Shown: positions 7,981-18,619 of the stretch, in pieces
Layout: each line of letters opens with the position of its first letter
Position numbering within the stretch: position 1 is the stretch's first letter
NCBI RefSeq assembly: GCF_018260555.1
Contig: NZ_JAGLBB010000049.1
Coordinates: forward strand, 1-25,516
Length of the DNA stretch: 25,516 bases
Source of the DNA: Deinococcus sp.
GTDB lineage: Bacteria; Deinococcota; Deinococci; Deinococcales; Deinococcaceae
Reading direction: 5' to 3'
Program-made: the position numbers and the translations under genes
The notes under the pieces: model-generated
The model's input: only the letters and a program-made list of their open reading frames with translations
Told to the model about the DNA's origin: nothing
Databases searched by the model: none

Positions 7981-8801
7981 CCACCCCGTCCCGCCCCGCC
8001 CTGAATACGGCCGCGTTCACCCTGATCGAGCTGCTCATCGCCGTGGCGCTGGCCCTGATCATCATGTTCGCGGCGTCGTCGCTGCTGATCTCGTCGTCGC
8101 GGTCGTCGGGTGACCTTCAGGCGCGCAACGACCTGCTTCAGGAGTTCCAGATTGCGCAGAACTACCTGATCGCCAACGTCCGCGAGGCCGCCTACGTGTA
8201 TCCGCAGGGCACCACCCTGAATCTCGGCAGTGGCGTCACCACCGAGCGGCCCGGTGGCGGCAACTGGGTGGTCGGCAGCGCCTCGGCCCCCATCCTCGCC
8301 ATCGTGAAAGCCCCGCAGGAGGCCGTGAGCGGCTGCACGGTGAGCAACGACCGCGCCTGCTACAAGTTCAAGGCCTATTACCCGGTGCTGCGCGGCACCT
8401 GGGTGACGGGCGTTGGCCCGGCCAGCCAGAACAACCCCGGCGCGGACCCCGGCAACCAGGACGCCTGGCTGCTCATCGAGTACACCAAGAACCTCATCCG
8501 GACCACGCCGCCCACCGTCACTGAGCTAACGGCTCTGGCACCCGGCGGCCTGAACGGCGAGGACGGCAAACTCCTGCTGGACTACGTGCAGCCCGCCGTG
8601 GCTGGCCTGCCCCCGCTGTTCACCGCGCCGCCCGCCGGGCCGCAGGTGGCCGGGCAGACCCGCGTGACCGTGAACCTCAGCGTCAGCCGCGCCGTGGCAG
8701 GCAAGGCCGTGGTCATCCCGGCCCGTTCCAGCGCCGACCCGGCCACCTGGGTGCAGAGCGTGGTGGTCTCGCCCCGCAACGTGGGCCGCCTGAACCCCTG
8801 A
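7977..8801 (+). CDS. PilW/GspJ-like minor pilin
   Basis: The 274-residue protein begins MTTPSRPALNTAAFTLIELL. Cleavage would fall between Ala13 and Phe14, with Glu18 at +5. The -1 residue is Ala instead of the usual Gly, a variation that some prepilin peptidases accept. A long hydrophobic helix (residues 14-37) is followed by a large beta-rich domain with a C-x7-C pair (SGCTVSNDRACYKF), as in PilW-type proteins. The gene overlaps the previous one by 4 nt and closes the operon. These subunits are expected in the inner membrane and at the pilus base or tip, with roles in twitching motility and DNA uptake known for the family. Confidence 0.85.
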   Translation: MTTPSRPALNTAAFTLIELLIAVALALIIMFAASSLLISSSRSSGDLQARNDLLQEFQIAQNYLIANVREAAYVYPQGTTLNLGSGVTTERPGGGNWVVGSASAPILAIVKAPQEAVSGCTVSNDRACYKFKAYYPVLRGTWVTGVGPASQNNPGADPGNQDAWLLIEYTKNLIRTTPPTVTELTALAPGGLNGEDGKLLLDYVQPAVAGLPPLFTAPPAGPQVAGQTRVTVNLSVSRAVAGKAVVIPARSSADPATWVQSVVVSPRNVGRLNP

Positions 8802-8841
8802 CGCGCACCCGCCGTGGCCTGCCTTTCCGGGTGGGCCGGTG

Positions 8842-8850
8842 TGATAGCAT
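8842..8850 (+). promoter_or_regulatory. Extended -10 promoter for pyrG
   Basis: TG-A-TAGCAT fits an extended -10 box. A start 4-8 nt downstream would put +1 at about 8854-8858, which gives pyrG an untranslated leader of about 85 nt. No clear -35 box is seen. Confidence 0.5.
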
Positions 8851-8852
8851 CA

Positions 8853-8891
<39 letters not shown>

Positions 8892-8909
8892 CCTATGCAG
8901 TGGGGTGGT

Positions 8910-8919
8910 CCCACGTGGG
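8910..8919. promoter_or_regulatory. 10-bp perfect palindrome in the pyrG leader
   Basis: CCCACGTGGG is a perfect palindrome 20 nt before the pyrG ATG. In the RNA it could also pair with other C/G runs nearby (CCCC at 8890, GGGG at 8902). Role unknown. Confidence 0.35.
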
Positions 8920-8939
8920 GCGGGCGCTCGCGGTCAGAC

Positions 8940-10580
<1,641 letters not shown>

Positions 10581-10594
10581 ACACGTTCAGGAGA

Positions 10595-10623
10595 GGGACG
10601 GCCGCGCGGGGCGCGGCCGTCCC
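10595..10623. terminator. Strong GC hairpin after pyrG
   Basis: GGGACGGCCGCGC pairs perfectly with GCGCGGCCGTCCC (13 bp) around a GGG loop. No T-run follows, so it may be a termination or 3'-end stabilising hairpin. It could serve both pyrG and the convergent coaE. Confidence 0.7.
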
Positions 10624-10630
10624 ATGGCTG

Positions 10631-10728
10631 TTGGGGTTGTGGGGAGTAGGGAGTGGGTGGCCTTGACTGGACTGGTCAGGTCGCGCATACGCTGTTGACC
10701 ATCAACCATCAACCATCAACCATCAACC
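10631..10728. repeat. Heptad-period repeat at the 3' end of coaE
   Basis: Four exact copies of ATCAACC lie at 10701-10728. A second heptad-like stretch (GGGGAGT AGGGAGT GGGTGG) lies near 10640-10661. The ATCAACC array runs into coaE and encodes its last residues and stop codon. It is the same repeat type as between sbcD and sbcC. Confidence 0.75.
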
Positions 10729-11401
10729 CCAGCTGGCGCAGCGCGGCGTCCACCTGCGCTTCCAGGTGGGCGAGGTCGCCGCTGTTCTCGATGATCACGG
10801 TGGCCTGCTCGCGTTTCTGGTCGGCGGGGAGCTGGCGGGCGTCACGGGCCAGGATTTCAGGTTCGCTCAGGCCGCTGCGCTCCATGACGCGCTTCACGCG
10901 CAGGGCCAGGGGGGCGTCCACGACGATCACGGCGTCCATCTGCGTGTGCAGGCTTCCCTCGAACAGCAGGGGCACGTCCTGCACCACCGTCCGTTCTCCT
11001 CGCGCGGCCGCCTGTTCTTCCAGCGCCGCCATGCGCGCCCTCACGCGGGGGTGCGTGATGGCGTTCAGGTCGGCCAGGGCGGCCGGGTCGCTGAACACCC
11101 GCTCGGCCAGCGCGGCGCGGTCCAGGGTGCCGTGCGCGACCACTCCGGGAAAGCGGGCGTCCAGCAGGGCCAGCACCCCCGGATCCTGCGTGACCAGCCG
11201 GGCCTGCTCGTCGGCGTCCAGGACAGTCAAACCGCGCGCGCGCAGCAGGGCGGCGACGGTACTCTTGCCCGCGCCGATGCTGCCGGTCAGCCCGATCCGC
11301 CGGACGGGAGTCGGGGTGGTCGGTGACACAGCGGTCGCTGACAGAGAGGGCGCGGGCAGGGAGGGCACACTACCGGCTGGAGGACGGTCAGCGGGGCTCA
11401 T
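10709..11401 (-). CDS. coaE: Dephospho-CoA kinase
   Basis: CoaE phosphorylates dephospho-CoA at the 3' ribose hydroxyl, the last step of coenzyme A synthesis. In this 230-residue protein the P-loop GSIGAGKST is at residues 40-48, followed by DADEQAR, the HPRVRARM motif and VVQDVPLLFEG. Homologues usually start a few residues before the P-loop; here a Pro/Ala/Ser-rich extension of about 33 residues precedes it. I keep this start because a -10-like TACAGT lies 7 nt before its ATG and no Shine-Dalgarno is present; the longer open frame would start upstream of that box. The last residues (LMVDG) and the stop codon come from the ATCAACC repeat. Confidence 0.93.
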   Translation of the reverse strand: MSPADRPPAGSVPSLPAPSLSATAVSPTTPTPVRRIGLTGSIGAGKSTVAALLRARGLTVLDADEQARLVTQDPGVLALLDARFPGVVAHGTLDRAALAERVFSDPAALADLNAITHPRVRARMAALEEQAAARGERTVVQDVPLLFEGSLHTQMDAVIVVDAPLALRVKRVMERSGLSEPEILARDARQLPADQKREQATVIIENSGDLAHLEAQVDAALRQLGLMVDG

Positions 11402-11408
11402 GCGTCCG

Positions 11409-11414
11409 ACTGTA
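11409..11414 (-). promoter_or_regulatory. -10 box of coaE (leaderless type)
   Basis: On the minus strand TG-A-TACAGT ends 7 nt before the coaE ATG, with no Shine-Dalgarno between. Confidence 0.55.
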
Positions 11415-11582
11415 TCAGCCGGCCCCGAACGGACGGGTGATCCGCTGCCCGGCGGCGCCGTGTGCGGCCAGTGACCGGCCAACCTCTCCTATCAGGCACC
11501 AGTCATGCAGTCGGTGAAAACTGTCAGAATGAGCGTCAGCGCATCTCACAGCGACTTCACCTGGGCTGTATTCGTTCTCACG

Positions 11583-11588
11583 TATTAT
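11583..11588 (+). promoter_or_regulatory. Possible -10 box for the TPR gene
   Basis: TATTAT stands out in the 264-bp divergent gap between coaE and the TPR gene. It would give a leader of about 75 nt ending in a good Shine-Dalgarno. No convincing -35 box is seen. The rest of the gap shows nothing else I can name. Confidence 0.35.
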
Positions 11589-11665
11589 TCGTTCATGCCA
11601 GAAGCTGGCAGGGCGTGGTTGATCCGGCGCGCAGTTGCCGGTCCGAACCCCACGGAGGTTTCCGA

Positions 11666-12868
11666 GTGAATCGACGCACGACTGTTTCTGGCCTGCTGGG
11701 CCTGGTAACCACCCTGAGTCTCGCTGCGGCGCAAAGTGCGCCCACCACGCCCACCCCCGCCGTCCCGGCGGCTTCTACCCCGGCCGCCACGCCCGCTCCA
11801 GTCGCGTCACCGGCGGCCGCGCCGACCCGGACCATTCCTGCGGCGAATTACGTGGCGTTGGGCGTGTACTACTACGAGCAGGGCCAGTTCGACCAGGCGT
11901 ACGTGGCGTACCGGGCGGCCAGCGAGATCGACCCACGCAACACGGACGCCCTGATCGGTCTGGGCCGCGCGCAGGTGAAACTGCGCCTGTACAGCGCCGG
12001 GATCGAGACCCTCAAACGACTGATCAGTGTGGACAGCCGCAACTTCGATGCGTACATCTCGCTGTCTCAGGCGTTCGTGCAGCAGTACATCGGGGCGGGT
12101 GACCGCGCGGCCGTCAGCAGTAACCTGGGCGAGGCGCTGCGCATCCTGACCGACGCCGAGGCGCTGGCGCAGACACTCACGGCGGGCAAGAACGTGGCGC
12201 TTAGCCGCGTCTGGAACGAGCGCGGGTACGTCTACAAGCTGCAGGGCAACGCCACGAAGGCCATCGAGGCGTTCCGGCAGGCGACCACCCTGAACCCCGA
12301 CAACTCCATCCTGCTGTACAACCTGGGCGACATGTACTACGCGACCGGGAACATCCCACAGGCGCTGGATTACCTGCAACAGGCCGTGATCGTGGACCCC
12401 CGAGACGCGTACAACCGCGCGTACTACGCCAAGCTACTGGCCCTGAGCGGGAACGTGACGGCCGCCCGGCCTGAGGCGGCGCAGGCCGCGAGACTGGCCC
12501 CCAAGAACGCCTACGCGGTCGGTCAGTACGGCGTGGTGAGTTACCTGGCCAGGGATACGGCCACGGCCCGCTCGCAGCTGACGCAGGCCGTGACGCTGGA
12601 CCCGCTGCGCTACCCGGAGTTCTACTACTACCTGGGCCGCCTCAACCTGGACAGCGGTGACCTGAAAACGGCGCGTGAGAACCTGACGCGCGCCGCCGCG
12701 CTGGGCAGCGCCACGCCCGAGTACCTGTATTACCTGGGCCTGAGTTACGAGCGGGGTGCCGGAGCGGTCGCGCCCGACCGGTTAAAAGCCCGTGAGAATT
12801 ACGAGGCGGCGTTGAAACTCAGCCCCAGTTACCGGGTGGCGCAGGACGGCCTGAACCGCGTCCGCTGA
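11666..12868 (+). CDS. Exported tetratricopeptide repeat protein
   Basis: The 400-residue protein has a signal peptide (basic start, LLGLVTTLSLAAA, cleavage near residue 22 before QSA) and then an Ala/Pro/Thr-rich linker to about residue 57. The rest is TPR-like helical repeats, for example YVALGVYYYEQGQFDQAYVA, ALIGLGRAQVKLRLYSAGIE, RGYVYKLQGNATKAIEAFRQ, LLYNLGDMYYATGNIPQALD and YLGRLNLDSGDLKTARENLT. TPRs are protein-binding scaffolds, so it is probably a periplasmic or envelope assembly factor; the partner cannot be told. The GTG at 11666 has GGAGG with a 7-nt spacer and directly precedes the signal peptide. A small GTCCGC/GCGGAC hairpin (12860-12875) has the stop codon in its loop. Confidence 0.88.
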   Translation: MNRRTTVSGLLGLVTTLSLAAAQSAPTTPTPAVPAASTPAATPAPVASPAAAPTRTIPAANYVALGVYYYEQGQFDQAYVAYRAASEIDPRNTDALIGLGRAQVKLRLYSAGIETLKRLISVDSRNFDAYISLSQAFVQQYIGAGDRAAVSSNLGEALRILTDAEALAQTLTAGKNVALSRVWNERGYVYKLQGNATKAIEAFRQATTLNPDNSILLYNLGDMYYATGNIPQALDYLQQAVIVDPRDAYNRAYYAKLLALSGNVTAARPEAAQAARLAPKNAYAVGQYGVVSYLARDTATARSQLTQAVTLDPLRYPEFYYYLGRLNLDSGDLKTARENLTRAAALGSATPEYLYYLGLSYERGAGAVAPDRLKARENYEAALKLSPSYRVAQDGLNRVR

Positions 12869-13225
12869 GGCGGACCTGCCGCACAGGAGGGCGCCGCAGC
12901 TGTCACAGCACTCTTACACGTCTTGACAGGACTCACAAGACACTTTTCTGGCGGGGCGGTCAGCGAATCAAGGCGGAGCGCCCCCTTGTCGGACCGGCCC
13001 GACCCTGCTCCCTGCGCTGCATATGCCGGCGTAAACCCTGTCTGGCAAGCAGAAAAGCTGGGCATGGGCCAGCGGCCAATCGGGCCGTCCCTTACCCCCG
13101 GATGGGGGTGATCGCTGCGGCCACTCTTCATCCACGGCGTCGTGAGCGGCCTGAAAGGGACATCTGGTTAAGGTGAGGTTACTTCAACCGCTGATCCCGC
13201 CCGGGCAGCGTCAAAGGACCCTCAC
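12869..13225. other. Intergenic region before the CAP lipoprotein gene
   Basis: This 357-bp gap contains a TTGACA (12923-12928) without a convincing -10 box at the right distance, and a short Shine-Dalgarno-like AAAGGA just before 13226. Open frames on both strands here have no recognisable protein features and I do not call them. No strong terminator or repeat is seen. Confidence 0.5.
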
Positions 13226-13816
13226 ATGCCGAAGCTGAAACTGACCCTGACCGTTCTGATCCCCGCTGCCCTGCTGCTCGCCTCCTGTGGCGGCGCCCCC
13301 AGCGCCCCCAGTGCTGCCACGCCCAGCGCCGCCATCGGGAGCAGCAACGCCACCGGCGGGCAGGGCAGCGCCGCCCGTGACGCCGGTAGCCAGACCATGG
13401 GCGCCGAGGAAGCCCAGATTCTCAAGGAGATCAACGAGGCCCGCGCCGTGCCGCGCACCTGCGGCACGCAGGCTTTCGGGGCCGCCGCGCCCGTCACCTG
13501 GAACGGCTACCTGGCCGGGGCAGCCCGCGCCCACGCCAGCGACATGGCCGAACGCGCCTACTTTGACCACGTCACCCCCGAGGGCCGCACGCCCGCCCAG
13601 CGCGCCCAGGCCGCCGGGTACACGGGCTGGCAGGGGATCGCTGAGAACATCGCCGCCGGGTACACGCTGGGCAACGTCACGCGGGGCTGGCTGGACAGCC
13701 CCAGCCACTGCAAAACCCTGATGGACCCCACCCTGAAAGAAGTGGGCGTGGGCTACCTGTACAAGCCCGGCAGCCGGTACGGCACCTACTGGGTACAGGA
13801 TTACGGCACGCGCTGA
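13226..13816 (+). CDS. CAP-domain (SCP/PR1-like) lipoprotein
   Basis: The 196-residue protein has a lipoprotein signal peptide with lipobox LLAS-C (Cys21), then a Ser/Ala/Gly-rich linker to about residue 60. The CAP domain follows: ILKEINEARAVPRTCG, VTWNGYLAGAARAHASDMAE, FDHVTPEGRTPAQRAQAAGY, the GIAENIAAGY motif and a WLDSPSHCKTLMDPTLKEVG block, ending YWVQDYGTR. The His and Glu residues of the CAP cavity are present. Bacterial CAP proteins of the YkwD type are secreted or envelope proteins of mostly unknown function. ATG 13226 has AAAGGA with a 7-nt spacer. It appears to be a single-gene unit, followed by a strong hairpin. Confidence 0.92.
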   Translation: MPKLKLTLTVLIPAALLLASCGGAPSAPSAATPSAAIGSSNATGGQGSAARDAGSQTMGAEEAQILKEINEARAVPRTCGTQAFGAAAPVTWNGYLAGAARAHASDMAERAYFDHVTPEGRTPAQRAQAAGYTGWQGIAENIAAGYTLGNVTRGWLDSPSHCKTLMDPTLKEVGVGYLYKPGSRYGTYWVQDYGTR

Positions 13817-13860
13817 GGCGTGACCACGCCGCGTACCAGGGTTGAAGCTGGTCGCGCGCG

Positions 13861-13915
13861 ACAACAAGGGGGCGGGACGGTTCTGTGAGGGGAGCCGTCC
13901 CGCCCGGCTTGTTGT
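13861..13915. terminator. Long two-part hairpin after the CAP gene
   Basis: GGGCGGGACGG (13870-13880) pairs perfectly with CCGTCCCGCCC (13895-13905). Outside a small internal loop, ACAACAAG (13861-13868) pairs with CTTGTTGT (13908-13915), giving about 19 bp in all with a 14-nt loop. The outer arm ends in TTGTTGT. This is a probable terminator. Confidence 0.75.
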
Positions 13916-13983
13916 AAGCGAGCCCATCCGGATTGGCTGTCCGGAGCAACGGTCCATGCAGCCCGCACCATACGCCCCTTCGC

Positions 13984-14071
13984 GGTATGGAGCGGAATCC
14001 ATATGCTGTTCCTACTCGCGTCCGCTCGGATTGATTCAGAAGTGCAGCGAATCAATCGCAGTCCCTATCAG
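13984..14071 (+). repeat. Dispersed intergenic repeat, shortened copy (copy C)
   Basis: The segment TCCTACTCGCGTCCGCTCGG matches the copy at 23765 (TCCTACTGGCATCCGCTCGG), and the end CGCAGTCCCTATCAG matches its right end. An inner inverted repeat GATTGATTC/GAATCAATC is shared in sequence with the short copy at 22551. It lies between the hairpin after the CAP gene and the gatA promoter. Confidence 0.7.
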
Positions 14072-14116
14072 ACGGCCGGTTCAGGCAGCCGGGCGTACCG
14101 GGCCGGGCCGCGCCGC

Positions 14117-14122
14117 TAGACT
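14117..14122 (+). promoter_or_regulatory. -10 box of gatA (leaderless type)
   Basis: TAGACT ends 8 nt before the gatA ATG, with no Shine-Dalgarno. The identical hexamer precedes the gene at 16682. Confidence 0.55.
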
Positions 14123-14130
14123 GGGCGGGT

Positions 14131-15606
<1,476 letters not shown>

Positions 15607-15611
15607 TTCCG

Positions 15612-15672
15612 AAAGTAGTGAGTGGGAAGTGGGGGGGCACGCGCCCACTCACCACTTTCCACTGTTCACTGC
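15612..15672. repeat. Heptad-period palindrome between gatA and truB
   Basis: AAAGTAGTGAGTGG (15612-15625) pairs with CCACTCACCACTTT (15645-15658) with one mismatch. The right side continues as heptads CCACTCA, CCACTTT, CCACTGT, TCACTGC. It lies between two convergent genes and probably acts as a terminator in both directions. The 7-nt period links it to the elements at 838 and 10701. Confidence 0.7.
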
Positions 15673-15676
15673 CTCT

Positions 15677-16603
15677 TCACGCCCAGGCGCGCACGACTTT
15701 CAGGTGTTCGCCGTTGCCGTCCACGACCGCCACCAGTTCGCCGTTCAGGGTGACGACATGGCGGCCCTGCGCGGAGTGGACCGGGCGTTTGCCCTGGCGG
15801 AGTTCGCGGGCCACGCGGTCGTCGGCCTCGATCACGGGGAAGTCCAGCGCGGCGAGGTCCGGGATGCCCGCCGCCTCGGGCAGGCCGTCCAGGGTGGTGG
15901 CGTCCCGCAGGTCGTAGCGGCCCACGCGGGTGCGGACCAGTCCGCCCAGGTGCGCGGGCACGCCGAGTGCGCCGCCCACGTCGCGCGCCAGCGAGCGCAG
16001 GTACGTGCCGCTGCCCACGCGCGCGCGCACCAGCAGGGTTGCAAACTCGCCCAGCGCGGGCGGCAGCGTGAAGGTGTGCCCGGTGTCCGCAGGCGTCCAG
16101 CTCTGCGGGTCGAAGGTGCGCGGCGCCGTGTCCACGCCGGGGTACACGCCCAGCAGGTCCAGCGAGTGGATCACCACGTTCCGGGCGGGCAGGTCCAGCG
16201 CGCCGCCCGCGCGGGCGACCGCGTAGGCCCGCTGGCCGCCCACCTGAATCGCGCTGTACTGCGGCGGCACCTGCGCCTGCGGCCCCGTGAAGGTTTGCAG
16301 CAGCGTCTGCACCTGCGCGGGGTCCAGGGGCGGCACATCGGCGGTCGCCTCGACCGGTCCCTCGGCGTCCAGAGTCGGCGTTCCGGCCCCCAGGCTGATC
16401 CACGCGAGGTAGTCCTTGCTGTCGGCCTCCATGAACTGCACGACCTTGGTGCTGTCGTCCACGCACAGTACCAGCACCCCGGTCGCCAGGGGGTCCAGCG
16501 TGCCCGTGTGCCCCACGCGTTTCGTGCCGCGCGCGCGGCGGGCGCGGTTCACGACATCATGAGAGGTGAGGTTCAGGGGTTTGTCGACGGCGATCACGGG
16601 CAT
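15677..16603 (-). CDS. truB: tRNA pseudouridine(55) synthase TruB
   Basis: TruB makes pseudouridine 55 in the T-loop of tRNAs. The 308-residue product has the catalytic aspartate Asp37 in GHTGTLDPLATG, the N-terminal VDKPLNLTSHDVV, the KDYLAWISLG strand, VPPQYSAIQVGGQRAY, and GSGTYLRSLARDVG near residue 200. A C-terminal region after about residue 250 (RPVHSAQGRHVVTLNGELVA) looks like the PUA-type tail. A -10-like TAGCCT lies 7 nt before the ATG, so it is probably leaderless. It is divergent from the small membrane protein gene at 16682; the two starts are 78 bp apart. Confidence 0.95.
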   Translation of the reverse strand: MPVIAVDKPLNLTSHDVVNRARRARGTKRVGHTGTLDPLATGVLVLCVDDSTKVVQFMEADSKDYLAWISLGAGTPTLDAEGPVEATADVPPLDPAQVQTLLQTFTGPQAQVPPQYSAIQVGGQRAYAVARAGGALDLPARNVVIHSLDLLGVYPGVDTAPRTFDPQSWTPADTGHTFTLPPALGEFATLLVRARVGSGTYLRSLARDVGGALGVPAHLGGLVRTRVGRYDLRDATTLDGLPEAAGIPDLAALDFPVIEADDRVARELRQGKRPVHSAQGRHVVTLNGELVAVVDGNGEHLKVVRAWA

Positions 16604-16610
16604 CAGCGCG

Positions 16611-16616
16611 AGGCTA
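16611..16616 (-). promoter_or_regulatory. -10 box of truB (leaderless type)
   Basis: On the minus strand TGC-TAGCCT ends 7 nt before the truB ATG. No Shine-Dalgarno is present. Confidence 0.55.
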
Positions 16617-16668
16617 GCAGAGCGGCGCCAGCTGGGCGCGGCGCACGCACCGACTCGCCGGGGCCGCG

Positions 16669-16674
16669 TAGACT
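16669..16674 (+). promoter_or_regulatory. -10 box of the 16682 gene (leaderless type)
   Basis: TAGACT ends 7 nt before the GTG at 16682. It pairs back-to-back with the truB promoter. Confidence 0.5.
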
Positions 16675-16681
16675 GAGCCCC

Positions 16682-17053
16682 GTGTTGCGTGTCGCGTTCT
16701 GGCTGACCGCCCTGCTGTTCGTTCCGCTGGGCCTGTACCTGTACTTCCTGTCACCGGGCGTGGCGGCCCTGGTGGGCGTCTCGCCGCTGTGGCTGGCCCG
16801 CGTGAGCGGCGCGCTGCTGCTGGCGTGGGGCGCGTTCCAGGTGGCGGCCAGTTTCACGCCGGACGCGGTGAAGGTCGCGGGACTGGCCGGCGGGAACCTG
16901 CTGTGCGTCGCCGCACTCCTGCCTGCCGCGCTGCGCGGCGCGGAGTCCCTGCCACTGGCCCTGCGCTCGCTGCTGCTGGGCCTGTCGGCCTTCTTGCTCG
17001 TTCTGGCCGTCCTGGCCATTCTTTCCTTTCCATCCCGCCGGGGGCACCCATGA
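16682..17053 (+). CDS. Small integral membrane protein, unknown function
   Basis: I do not recognise the family. The 123-residue product is almost entirely hydrophobic. Likely membrane helices are at residues 3-23 (FWLTALLFVPLGLYLYF), 37-57 (RVSGALLLAWGAFQVAASF), 62-82 and 92-115, with a short basic C-terminus (SFPSRRGHP). The GTG start is chosen because it begins the first helix and follows TAGACT by 7 nt; the much longer open frame upstream is the shadow of truB. Its stop overlaps the ATG of the pseudouridine synthase gene by 4 nt, so the two are co-transcribed and probably translationally coupled, though no functional link is evident. Confidence 0.75.
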   Translation: MLRVAFWLTALLFVPLGLYLYFLSPGVAALVGVSPLWLARVSGALLLAWGAFQVAASFTPDAVKVAGLAGGNLLCVAALLPAALRGAESLPLALRSLLLGLSAFLLVLAVLAILSFPSRRGHP

Positions 17054-17856
17054 CCGACCGATCCGCTGACCACCCTGAATCCACGCCCGCCAGTCCCGGC
17101 GGGGAACGCCTGCAAAAACGTCTCGCGCGCGCCGGGATCGCCTCACGCCGCGCCGTGGAGGACATGATCCGGGCGGGCCGCGTGACCGTGAACGGCGAGG
17201 TCGCCGCGCTGGGCCGCACCGTCACGGACGCCGACGACGTGCGCGTGGACGGGCAACTCGTCGAGACGACCGCCGTCGAGAACGTCACGTTCATGCTGCA
17301 TAAACCCGCCGGGTACGTCACGACCGCCCGCGACGAGTACGGCCGCCGAAACGTCCTGGACGCCATGCCCAGCATTCCGGGTCTGCATCCGGTCGGTCGG
17401 CTCGACAAGGATTCCGAGGGCCTGCTGCTGCTCACCACCGACGGGCAACTCACGCTAAACCTCACGCACCCCCGCTACGGGCACGAGAAGGCGTACCGCG
17501 CCTGGACCGAAGGGGACGCGCCGCCCACCGCCGAGGAACTCGAGTCCCTGGTGACGGGGGTGGAACTGGAAGACGGCGTGGCCCGCGCGGTCAGTGCCGA
17601 GCCAGCGCGTGAGGGCGCGTTCGTGGTACTGGGCGAGGGCCGCAACCGGCAGGTGCGCCGCATGCTTGAAACCATCGGCCACCCGGTCTACCGCCTGCTG
17701 CGCTACCGCGTGGGTGGCCTGTGGATGGGCGACCTGGAACCCGGCGAGTTCCGTCAGCTCAACCAGAAAGAACTTCAGGATCTGCTGCACCCGGACCGCA
17801 TGCCACCCGCCGTGTGGGACCGCGCGCAGCGTGAAACGATGGCCCGCTGGGGCTGA
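17050..17856 (+). CDS. RsuA/RluB-family rRNA pseudouridine synthase
   Basis: The 268-residue product has an N-terminal S4 RNA-binding domain at about residues 18-78 (RLQKRLARAGIASRRAVEDM and VTVNGEVAALG). The catalytic domain follows with MLHKPAGYVTTARD, the active-site Asp119 in GRLDKDSEGLLLLTTDG and the RNRQVRRML motif. This architecture belongs to the RsuA/RluB/RluE/RluF group; RluB (23S rRNA helix 89-90 region) is the commonest single member in Gram-positive-like lineages, but the exact target cannot be read here. A basic tail of about 30 residues ends the protein. The ATG overlaps the stop of the membrane protein gene (ATGA). Confidence 0.92.
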   Translation: MTDRSADHPESTPASPGGERLQKRLARAGIASRRAVEDMIRAGRVTVNGEVAALGRTVTDADDVRVDGQLVETTAVENVTFMLHKPAGYVTTARDEYGRRNVLDAMPSIPGLHPVGRLDKDSEGLLLLTTDGQLTLNLTHPRYGHEKAYRAWTEGDAPPTAEELESLVTGVELEDGVARAVSAEPAREGAFVVLGEGRNRQVRRMLETIGHPVYRLLRYRVGGLWMGDLEPGEFRQLNQKELQDLLHPDRMPPAVWDRAQRETMARWG

Positions 17857-17934
17857 GCCGCCGTTCCCCTGCGCCCGCCCCCCTGTGCCCCCACGCGCCC
17901 GCCCGTCCGGGTGGGGTGCGCGGGGGCGGTCTGC

Positions 17935-17940
17935 TATGCT
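17935..17940 (+). promoter_or_regulatory. -10 box of rnpB
   Basis: TGC-TATGCT (extended -10) lies 7-8 nt before the first base of the RNase P RNA P1 helix, which fits the RNA start well. Confidence 0.65.
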
Positions 17941-17947
17941 CTGTCCT

Positions 17948-18385
<438 letters not shown>

Positions 18386-18393
18386 CACACGCG

Positions 18394-18428
18394 ATCAGGC
18401 CGCCCCGCTTTACCGGAGGCGGCCTGAT
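18394..18428 (+). terminator. Hairpin after rnpB
   Basis: ATCAGGCCGCC (18394-18404) pairs perfectly with GGCGGCCTGAT (18418-18428), and CCG/CGG extends the stem inside after a bulged A. No T-run follows. The right arm overlaps the first bases of the dispersed repeat that starts at 18424. Confidence 0.7.
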
Positions 18429-18567
18429 ACGGATTCCGTTTGTTTCGCCAACAGATCCGGAACTTCACCGGCCCTGCCGGCTCCACGTCCGGAACCCTTG
18501 TTGCTCCCACTCGCTTCGCTCGGATCGAACGGGCTTTGCAGCCCACTCAACCCGGAGTCCGTATGAC
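18424..18567 (+). repeat. Dispersed intergenic repeat with inverted ends, full copy (copy A)
   Basis: The left end CTGATACGGATTCCG and the right end CGGAGTCCGTATGAC are inverted repeats with two or three mismatches. The body of about 144 bp aligns along most of its length with the copy at 23765, best in the last 60 bp (CGCTCGGA, GCAG.CCA.TCAA, GAGTCCGTAT). No open frame of note lies inside. It resembles the small noncoding repeats or MITE-like elements known from Deinococcus. Confidence 0.75.
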
Positions 18568-18619
18568 TTTTCAGGTGGTGCGCGCTGGATTGTCACGGAC
18601 GTTCCCCACCACCCACGTT

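Noticed and set aside
12923..13111. 62-codon plus-strand frame before the CAP gene
   Set aside because: It would start with the TTG of a TTGACA hexamer, with no Shine-Dalgarno, and has no protein-like features.
12829..13131. 100-codon minus-strand frame after the TPR gene
   Set aside because: It overlaps the end of the TPR gene and has no recognisable motif, no promoter-start pairing and a composition typical of shadow frames.
18424..18567. Copy A of the repeat as a CRISPR or insertion sequence
   Set aside because: There are no spaced direct repeats and no transposase frame inside; it fits a non-autonomous repeat better.
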